Assembly (NCBI GenBank): GCA_963966185.1
Contig: CAWZYM010000190.1
Location: 407,001-471,000, forward strand
Origin: Rhabditoides inermis
Lineage: Eukaryota > Nematoda > Chromadorea > Rhabditida > Rhabditidae
Direction of reading: 5' to 3'
DNA length: 64,000 nucleotides
The notes beneath the pieces were generated by a model. It made no database searches and was not told where the DNA came from. It worked only from the letters and a program-made list of their open reading frames with translations. Both the position numbers and the translations under genes were made by a program. This document shows, in pieces, positions 54,376-63,680 of this stretch (the stretch's first letter is position 1; each line of letters opens with the position of its first letter).

Positions 54376-56426
54376 TCGCCCCGGCTGGGGCTATATAAAA
54401 TTTGCTATGGTCCTTGTGGCTGGGGATTTCACAGCATCTAGCTCAGTGACTATTACACCTACACAGCTCATACTCCAAACTTAACACTCTTATGGTGACC
54501 GCATGCAATCGTTTCATTTTCACGCTCACAGCTCTACTTACCGTATGACTTTACTAAGAACTTGACATAGCCTGAAATACTTTCCACCCATATGCTCAGT
54601 CCATGTTTCAAGATGTGAATCTCATACTGTAAACTTAGACTTAGCACACTACATTGACTTGACACACGTCACTGGGACTCATTCCGATAACTCCCTATAT
54701 GGGTTTATATAGAATTTCCAAAATTTCAGAAGGACATAACTCAATACTGGAGAAACTTTTCACACTCAAACTACAAACCTAAGATCAACTAATCACTTCT
54801 AACATATACACATTAGCATAGGTTCCTATATCATTTCCTTAAATGGGTTCACTAACAACTCGGTTCACTTCTATGTAAACCTACCTTCAAACTTCATATT
54901 TTGTCATAAAACTTGCACAGTAACATGAAACATGCATGTTATTTGCAGTTTTACAGTTTCATTTCAAAAAACCAGTTCAAAAAAGTTTTACAGCATTTTT
55001 CATTTTCTGACAGGATCAATCACGTAAGATGCAAAACGCAAAAACCTTGAATATCTTTGTTAGTTTTTAAGACTTAAATTTCAAACTTTAGCTGATGATA
55101 GAAGACACTTGGCCGTTCACACCATTTCAATTTCAAATAAAAAACTTATTCCGTTTTCAAAATATAAATATTCAAATTTTCGTGAAAATTTTACATTTTT
55201 GATCATAACTTCTTTCGTTTTCAATATTAATTTTTCAAATTTTTATGGTAAATTACTCTCTATGACACAATCAACACAAACACGTATGCTCAGCTCTATT
55301 ACGGAAAATAAAAATCATATTTCATGATTCACTAGATCAACTACAATCCCTTACTATCTAAGAGTTGAGACCTGGATTTTGCACAGTAATTCATAACTCA
55401 AAAACTAATATTTACTGACAAAGATTCAGATTTTTCGCTTCACTGTAGAAGGATTTCATTTTTTCAAAAAACCTCGATTTTCAACTAAATGTGGCTCATT
55501 TTTGCAGTTGAGCATATGGACCGCTGACAGGATCAATCAGGCAAGATGCAAAACGTAAAATACAGTAGATCTAAGATTCAACTTCTTAGAAAAACTATTT
55601 TTAATTATCTCATTACTTTGACCATTGACACCTTAGGTCTTGAGTACCTGCCCGGTACCGTCTCACCTGTCGCCTCTCATCTGTCACCTGAGATAAATTA
55701 GCACAAACTTCAAATTTCACTTTACGACCCTGTAACTTTCGTCTAGATGAGAGTTGACTCCTGGATTTTCTTATTTAGTTATCACTACCGTAATACCTTT
55801 ATTCATGAGTTATTTCAGATTTTTTTGTTTTCTGTTTTTATTTTAATTTTTTTTTTTAAATTTTCGTCTTTTTTTAAAGGGTTCTAAAATTAATATCGCG
55901 GTTGGTTTTCAAGAAAGAAGGTCCATACCTGGTACAAGTAACAAATAAATAGTTACAATGTTTAGGTAAACAATTTTGGTAAACTAGTAAACAAAGTTGT
56001 AAACAACTCTAAAACTAGAGAGTTTGATTTTCAAGAAAGAAGGTCCATACCTGGTACAAGTAACAAATAAATAGTTACAATGTTTAGGTAAACAATTTTG
56101 GTAAACTAGTAAACAAAGTTGTAAACAACTCTAAAACTAGAGAGTTTGATTTCTATTCTAAAGTGTACTAGACTTGATGGAGAGTTCATATCAGATGTTT
56201 ACAAATCAGGTAAACAAGTAAACAAAAACGTAAACAACTCCGAAACTTGAGGTTTCGATGTCTAACGTGTACTAAAGTCATAGTAGAGTTTAGATTTGAA
56301 ATTTTGATGATTTAACGCGAAGAGGCGAGTGCGCCGAAGGCGCGCGAGCCTCAGAGCGCAGTGCGGCGGCGAAGCCGCCGCCACTAGCGGGCCGGAGGCG
56401 AGCGAAGCGAGCCTCCGGCCCGCTAG
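54376..56426 (+). mobile_element. Helitron-like unit A4 (2,051 bp)
   Basis: It starts TCGCCCCGGCTGGGGC with TATATAAAA and ends with the 45-bp hairpin (56,383-56,427) and CTAG, joined directly to A5. The body is like A3 but contains a local tandem duplication (see 55,907-56,150). The GC-rich 3' cluster has the same three GAA-centred palindromes as the other units. Confidence 0.6.
55907..56150 (+). repeat. 122-bp perfect tandem duplication in unit A4
   Basis: The sequence beginning TTTTCAAGAAAGAAGGTCC is present twice with a 122-bp period (GTCCATACCTGG at 55,921 and 56,043). The copies look identical, so the duplication is recent. Each copy carries two GTAAACA-type motifs. Confidence 0.9.
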
Positions 56427-58160
56427 TCGCCCCGGCTGGGGCTATATAAAATTTGCTATGGTCCTTGTGGCTGGGGATTTCACAACATCTAGCTCAGTGA
56501 CTATTACACCTACACAGCTCATACTCTAAACTTAACATTCTTATGGTGACCGCATGCAATCGTTTCATTTTCACGCTCACACCTCTACTTACCATATGAC
56601 TTTACTAAAAACTTGACATAGCCTAAAAAACTTTTCACCCATATGCTCAGTCCATGTTTCAAGATGTGAATCTAATACTGTAAACTTAGACTTAGCACGC
56701 TATATTGACTTGACACACGTCACTACGACTTATTCCGATAACTCCTTTTATGGGTTTATATAGAAATTCCAAAATTTCAGAAGGACATAACTCAAGACTG
56801 AAGAAACATTTCACACTCAAACTACAAACTTAATATCAACTAATCACTCTTAACATACACACACTAGCATAGGTTCCTATCTAATTTCCTTAAATGGGTT
56901 CACTAACAACTCGGTCCACTTCTATGTAAACCTACCTTCAAACTTCATATTTTTTCATGAAACTAGCACAGTAACATGAAACATGCATGTTATTTACAGT
57001 TTTACAGTTTCATTTCGAAAAACCAGTTCAAAAAAGTTTTACAGCATTTTTCATTTTCTGACAGGATCAATCACGTAAGATGCAAAACGCAAAAACCTTG
57101 AATATCTTCGTTAGTTTCAAAGACTAAAATTTCAAACTTCAGCTGATGATAGAAGACACTTGGCCGTTCACACCATTTCAATTTCAAGTGAAATACTCAT
57201 TCCGTTTTCAAAATATAAATATTCAAATTTTCGTAGAAATTTTACATTTTTGATCATAACTTCTTTCATTTTCGATATTAATTTTTCAAATTTTCATGGT
57301 AAATCACTCTCTATGACACAATCAACACAAACACGTATGCTCAACTCTATTACTGAAAATAAAAATCATATTTCATCATTCACTAGATCAACTGCAATCT
57401 CTTACTATCTAAGAGTTGAGACCTGGATTTCGCACAGTAATTCATAACTCAAAAACTAATATTCACTGACAAAGATTCAGATTTTTCGCTTCACTGTGGA
57501 AGGATTTCACTTTTTCAAAAAACCTTGATTTTCAACCAAATGTGGCTCATTTTTGCAGTTGAGCATATTGACCGCTGACAGGATCAATCAGGTAAGATGC
57601 AAAACATAAAATACAGTACAACTATGTTTCAACTTTATAGAAAAATGATTAATTATCTCATCCCTTTCACCAATGACACCTTAGGGTCTGAGTACCTGCC
57701 AGGTACCGTCTCACCTGTCGCCTCTCACATGTCACCTGAGATAAGTTAGCAAAAACTTCAAATTTCACTTTACGACCCTGTAACTTTCGTCTAGATGATA
57801 GTTGACACCTGGATTTTCCTATTTAATTATCACTACCGTAATACATTCAATCATGAATTATTTCAGATTTTTAATAAATGTTTAATTTTTTTTCCAATTT
57901 TCGTCTGTTTGAAACTGAAAATTGTACTAAAACTTATATCTCGTTTTGTTTTCAAGGTAGAACGTCCATACTTGGTACAAGTAACAAGTAAATGATTACA
58001 TTTTTTTAGGTAAACAATTTATGTAAACAAGTAAACGAAAAAGTAAACAACTTCAATTATTCTAATTTTGATGTCTAAACTACACTAGAACAGTATGAGA
58101 GTTACAAAGTAGTGTTTACAAGTCAATTTAACAAATAAACAAATGTGTAAACACATGTAG
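56427..58160 (+). mobile_element. Helitron-like unit A5 (3'-truncated)
   Basis: It starts TCGCCCCGGCTGGGGC immediately after the CTAG of A4 and follows the A body through the GTAAACAA block (about 58,010-58,160). It then stops without the GC-rich hairpin cluster, shortly before the 3' end of the minus-strand gene. The right boundary is approximate. Confidence 0.5.
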
Positions 58161-58198
58161 TCATCGAAGCCGTCCGGCTCACTTTCTTATCACTATAA

Positions 58199-58204
58199 TT
58201 TATT
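58199..58204 (-). terminator. AATAAA polyadenylation signal
   Basis: On the minus strand AATAAA overlaps the stop codon of the glycoprotein gene. Cleavage 10-25 bases downstream would give a very short 3' UTR ending near the start of the dispersed-repeat region. No other strong signal is seen before unit A5. Confidence 0.45.
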
Positions 58205-59964
58205 AACAAATATTACCGCCCACATTGTTGCGAAACTGGCGAACACATCTAACATACGGCATCACTTTCCACTTCAAATACACAACAACTCCGAGAAGCA
58301 CTATTCCAAACACAATCATACACGAAACGATAAGCGCAGATAGCCAATCAACAGAACTCCGAGAACGGCGAGTTTCCAGAGAAGGCAGCCGAGACGTCAT
58401 AGGGCCTGTCAACTTTTCCACCTCTTCCGTCAGAACGTGCGGTTCACCCTGAAATAACATCTCTCTCTCCCTCTCTCCCTCCCTCTCTCTCTCTCTCATA
58501 CACACATTTTCCTCCCCCTTCACGCACCATGTCAACATTCACTGTGAATGATTCAAATGAGAGTCCCTTCATCACTGTGTCTCCGCATTGCATGTCCTCG
58601 CCAACTCGCAGCTGCTTCACCAGTATTCCGGAACTGCCTACGAGAATGCGCTCTGTGCCACCCTCCAATCTAATCGTACACTCCTGAAAAGAGAACATTT
58701 GCACTAACAAAACAGACAATACTTACCTTTACTGTAGTCGCAATTACATAAACATCTCGAATCAGACGAACATGGGTGAAACTGTTGTTGTACTTCATAT
58801 AATGCAATGAGCAAGCGGTTCCGAAATTGAGATGACTACAGTCGTTTGCCGATTGAATGGTACTCGGCACGCACTCAAAATCTCCTCCCGCCTGAATACA
58901 CAACTACATAAATACATACCATGCAACGAATAAACTGTACCTTTTCAATGCATCCAGAAACTCCGATATGGCCTTCACTTTCACTGTCGAAACTGTACAA
59001 AGGAACGTCATGGAAACTATATATTTTGTTCTTTCTATCCAGGAAACCGGTGTCCGCAAACTGCAAAACTGTTCATTCATTAAGTGTTCATGTAAAAATC
59101 ATATTTCACGGACCTGGTTAAATACTCCAACTTTTCTCTGCCTGGCATCTTCAAAGGTGAGTGTAGTGTGAATACTAGAAGTGTTCACATCACAGCTGGA
59201 GACAACAGCGGAAATATCACGAACGGCTGCCAGATAGTTCAAACTGCCAGTGAAGTTCACAATGTCCTGAACACGTAATAACGTGATACACTAATCGAAA
59301 CTGAAGAAATACTGAACTCACCGTAGGTAGATCACTGGCGAACGAACCTGCCAACTTATTAGCAATAAATAAAGAATACAATTCGCTGTTCAATCTCGTC
59401 GTTCCAATTTCCGCATGCAATTTCCTAAATTCATAATCACAATTTCACACACACACACACATCAATGTCACTTACGTTATGCTGTTTCTTGCATCCAGAA
59501 CAGCTTCCTCCACGTTGTTGATTCTTCCGTTAAGTTCATGATAAGCGTACTGTTGAGAAATAGATAGGCCAACATTTATGATTTGCAGAAGAAAAATAAT
59601 AGATCTCTTGTTACGTTTGATTTCAGAAACTGCCTTATGCGGGACTGAAATCAAATTAACATTTTAATTATTACAAAATTTTATGTACCTGTTGTACAAT
59701 AGGCTTGCAATGTTTTGTTATAGGCTTCCAGCATGAAATCATTCACATGAGAATACGAGAAGCGAAAAACGACATCAGCTTGCACGTAGGGACCCGCAAT
59801 TCTAAATAGCCAAACAATTTATGCATGCATTTATATATGTAGACCATTGCTCACCTTGCTATTTTCCCACTATTGTGTAATTCGAGTAGTCCGTTGTTGA
59901 GCACACGAAACGATGAGTGAATGGGAATCAGGAGCAAGAGGAGGAGAAGGCGTAAAATCATCAT
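58203..59964 (-). CDS. Type I membrane glycoprotein, class I fusion/envelope-like (9 exons, 444 aa)
   Basis: My model has exons 59964-59855, 59801-59689, 59644-59476, 59424-59322, 59266-59114, 59060-58941, 58891-58727, 58683-58528 and 58448-58203. All eight introns are GT..AG and 43-79 bp, and the frame stays open to TAA. Seen: a leucine-rich signal peptide (about residues 1-17), a basic furin-like site RNKR ending at residue 88, then a hydrophobic stretch (about 89-104) leading into a heptad-like region. N-glycosylation sequons lie at 65, 169, 193 and 291. Eight ectodomain cysteines lie at 72, 190, 253, 263, 274, 283, 313 and 344. A membrane span covers about 399-421, with a 23-residue tail ending in Cys. 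Known: signal, short N-fragment, basic cleavage site, hydrophobic segment, heptads and C-terminal anchor is the layout of class I viral fusion proteins and insect errantivirus Env. Inferred: a host gene of envelope origin, or an unrelated receptor. The intron-rich structure argues against a recent viral insertion. Start: first of two ATGs after a TTTCAG acceptor. Confidence 0.75.
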
Positions 59965-60882
59965 ACTGAAACACTTAAATTAACAATCATCAACAGAAAA
60001 GTGCATTGTACATAATAAAAAGTACATAATATAACAAAGAATGACACAGAAAAATTGTGCCTAAGTTAAAAAAAGCTCTTCCATGAGTGTGGTTGATTAC
60101 GATATGAGAACATTGAGAACGCGTCTGTTCTGCAGCAGACAGCACACGCCTCTGGTATTTCACAGTGCTCATTCAGATAGCGCGTCTTCAAAGGGTTTCC
60201 CAGCAGACAGCTTTCCCATTCCCCGTGGCAACATGACCTCATTTTACACATCCAGAAATAAGCGCAATCACGTCATTGCCCCGCCCCCAAAATGACGTCA
60301 GCCAATCATTTTGCACTACCGTATTTCTTTCGTATTATTTTTGCACTACCGTATACATTTCGTATTATTTAGTTCTGTTTTCAATGTTTCAATGAATATC
60401 GTAACACTACTGCGTGTCAAAGATAAGTAAACATGTCACAAGCGCAATCACGTCATTGCCCCGCCCACTAAATGCCGTCAGCCAATCATATTGCACTACC
60501 GTATACCTCTAATATTATTTAGTTCTATTTTTAATGTTTTCATGGGATAAAAAAGACCACTGTGTCAATGTTGCATTGTTTTAAGTTTGAATACACATCT
60601 GCTCATTTACACAAGTCATGTATGCAGGTGCACGCGTTGTTCGATCTATCACGACATACGCTTCTGTTCTACAACAGACACAAATGGCCTCTGGTATTTC
60701 AGACTGCTGAGATAGCGCCTCTACAAAAGGTTTCCCAGCAGACGTATTCCCATGCCCCAGGGCAACATGACCTCTACGCAGACACAAACACGCGCCAAAA
60801 CGTTCATTCACATCTGTACACACATTTCCATAATATTGTTCACTTCTTACACCTTACACTGTTTCATTCATTTCCCTTCAGA
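59965..60882. promoter_or_regulatory. Bidirectional intergenic region between the two divergent genes
   Basis: About 0.9 kb separates the two start codons. It contains two duplicated modules in direct orientation, in the order A-B-B'-A'. Module B (about 60,261-60,330 and 60,441-60,510, offset 180 bp) has a GC box (CCGCCC at 60,281 and 60,461), a CRE (TGACGTCA at 60,293-60,300; TGCCGTCA in the second copy) and CCAAT (60,302 and 60,482), followed by TTGCACTACCGTAT. Module A (about 60,117-60,238; A' about 60,650-60,780) shares CCTCTGGTATTTCA, TTTCCCAGCAGAC and GGCAACATGACCTC. No TATA box is obvious. It probably drives both genes. Confidence 0.65.
60293..60306. promoter_or_regulatory. Palindromic CRE and CCAAT box
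   Basis: TGACGTCA (perfect CREB/ATF site) is followed by GCCAAT. The GC box CCGCCC lies just upstream at 60,281. In the duplicate module the CRE has one mismatch (60,473-60,480), while CCAAT (60,482-60,486) and the GC box are kept. Confidence 0.7.
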
Positions 60883-61204
60883 ATGAGCAACATCGATAAA
60901 CTCTTTTCGAAGATGTTTACGAGGGCTCGTGTACTGTGCGAAGTGAAGGTGAAGACAGGAAGGATCGAGAAGATGAACGGTGACTGTGTTGTCAACGCAG
61001 CCAACGTGGGACTGATTCCCGGTGAGTGTTCATATCAGTTCCATTTCGATTACGTCCGTTTAGGTAGCGGAATCGACGGCGCGATTCGGAGGGCGGCCGG
61101 GAAGAAGCTCACTGAGGAGACGAGCGCTCTCATGCAGAGCAGAGGGAGGAACCTCGACGTTGGAGAGGCAGTGGTCACCAAGGGTCACAAGCTGTGCAAG
61201 AGTG

Positions 61205-61244
<40 letters not shown>

Positions 61245-61774
61245 TCTCTTTCGCTCTCTCTCCCTCGCTTTTTCTGTTTGCGAAGTATTCCCCTGTTTAA
61301 CTGTTCCTTTCAGGAATCATCCACGTGGCTGGTCCGTACGTGAATGAGGGCACGGTCCCCTCGCAGCACCAGTGTGACCAGCTCCGGATGGCGTACCGGA
61401 ACGTGTTCCAGAAGGCGGAGGAGCTGAAGGTGCAGAGACTGGTGAGTACACAACACAAAAACAATTTCAAATTGGGTTTTGTTTCAGGTCGTGCCTTTTC
61501 TATCGATTGGAGTTTTCCATTTCCCCAAGGAAATGGGAGTGAAGATCGCGATGGAAGAAGCGTGGAGATTCAAGAATACGACCTCTGTAAGTCACACTAA
61601 AAATTGAATATATGTTTCAACGTCTTTGCAGGCCGTGGAAGTGATTGTGTTGGTGTGCAGTGATGTTCACATCACACAACTCGCAGACAGCGACAACGAG
61701 CGTCGCTACCAAGAACAGTACGACCGCGTCGTGAGGAAGGTGCGAGAGGAGAACGCGCGCAAGATGCTGGAGTG

Positions 61775-61825
<51 letters not shown>

Positions 61826-61971
61826 GCTTCTCAAATGTTCAATGCAGGAAAGTTGCGGCGGAGGATGAGATGCCGCCATTGGACAGAGTCATGGGCTTCG
61901 TCCAAGAGATGATCGCAGAGAGAGGAAGCAGCATCGACCTTCTCTTGCCCATCAACACTGCTCTCGTAAGT

Positions 61972-62018
<47 letters not shown>

Positions 62019-62633
62019 TTCTTTCTCTCTCTTTCTCTCTCTCTCTCTCTCTTTCTCTCGTCAGTGCTCTCTCTCTCTCTTTCTCAAAATTGTTGTTTAC
62101 AGAACAGCCGGCGACGTTTCCGCCACACGTTCGGAGCGACCGGAGCTGCGCAGATTATATCCATTCCTGAATCTCACAGTTACGCTGTTGCCATGTAAGC
62201 CAATATCAGAAATTGATAATATCAATGAAATGTAATCATGTCAGCTATGTGTCTGGGGAACACGTGGTAAGATACTACGATGCGTCTTTGATTGGATCGG
62301 ATCGACCGGTGGACACTTGGGTTCGTGAAACATATTGATTTCTATCGTTTGTTCTCAATTCAGTTCAACGAGGAGACGATCAGACAGCTGGTGCACCTCT
62401 TCGGAGCACTGTTCGAGGATGCGCCGATTCGACTATCCGTCGATGTGGCAATCGAAGGATGCAAGAAGGTATTCTATTTATCACTTATTTTAAAATGCAT
62501 TGGCTTGCAATCATCTCTCAGTAATCATTTCATGCCTTGTCCATAATTTGTGATAATTTAAGGGCATTACGAGTCAAGAGTGGGCAGTCGCCACTCTCAT
62601 CTGTGCACTGGGCGGTTGCGAGCCTGCCAGGTC

Positions 62634-62688
<55 letters not shown>

Positions 62689-63320
62689 TCTCTCTTTTTT
62701 CTCTCTTTCTTTCTCTCACTGTTATTTCTCATTCGTTTAGTCACTCCTGGAACGCCTCTCTCGTGAAGGAGGCGATGGCAGGTGCGCAGGCGAGGAAGGG
62801 AGACTGGGGCAGCTACGCCAATCTGTGTGATGTGCACAAGTGAGTCCACATCATTCATGTTGATATCACTGATCACAAGTTTCAGTCGCATTGTTCCGCG
62901 TGGCGGATTCGTCAATTTCGCTATTCACCAGGACAGTTTTTGTGCGGAGAAAACTAACAAGTGAGTATAGCGTATAAACTTCCATTCATTCTCATTTCTC
63001 TTAGGTTTGCGGCGCCTCAGAGGGAGATTGAGTATTCTGTGGAGAAGGAGACGAGTCCTGCGACTGTGAAGAAGGCAACTGCAATGGAGAAGAAGGAAGG
63101 CGGAAAGAAGAAGGGGACCAATCCGGAGATCGAGTACGTCTTGGACAGAGGAGCGAGACTGGTCAGTTGGTTCATCCTGTTGTCTTTCATTTATTGTTAT
63201 ATTCAGCCGATGCACGGGGAGATGGCAGAGACGGAGTGTGTGGACAAGGCGTGTGAGTATCTGCAGAGGATCGCGCAGATGGAAATCGAAGGAGCGCAGA
63301 TGGTCCAGAGTGTGATGGTA

Positions 63321-63376
<56 letters not shown>

Positions 63377-63626
63377 TGTTTTGTAGTTCCTGAACCGGGA
63401 TGGTGCGATGCCGATTGTCCATCCGACTGGCACGCTTCCGGCCATCCAGATACACCACCACGAGAAGTTTCAGCACTACGTCATCACCTCGTGAGTACTA
63501 CACAATTACAATACCACATTGAAATGCATTGTATTCAGATATGATCCGGAGAAGCACGTTGTGAAGATCTATGATAGCACGATTGATAACAAGGATAGCG
63601 TGGAGGATTACGTGAGTTTCTCTTCT

Positions 63627-63680
<54 letters not shown>

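Noticed and set aside
41859..57447. A 72-codon frame (starting AVHTISIS) conserved in units at 41,859, 53,077, 55,109 and 57,160
   Set aside because: It starts at TTG, not ATG. The copies differ mostly by amino-acid-changing substitutions, and the A2 copy is disrupted. Conservation follows from the repeat itself.
60562..60882. Upstream extension of the plus gene in frame with its ATG (continuous open frame from 60,562)
   Set aside because: The extension covers the duplicated promoter module A' and shows no domain. A good acceptor lies just before the ATG at 60,883, where recognisable macro-domain sequence follows.
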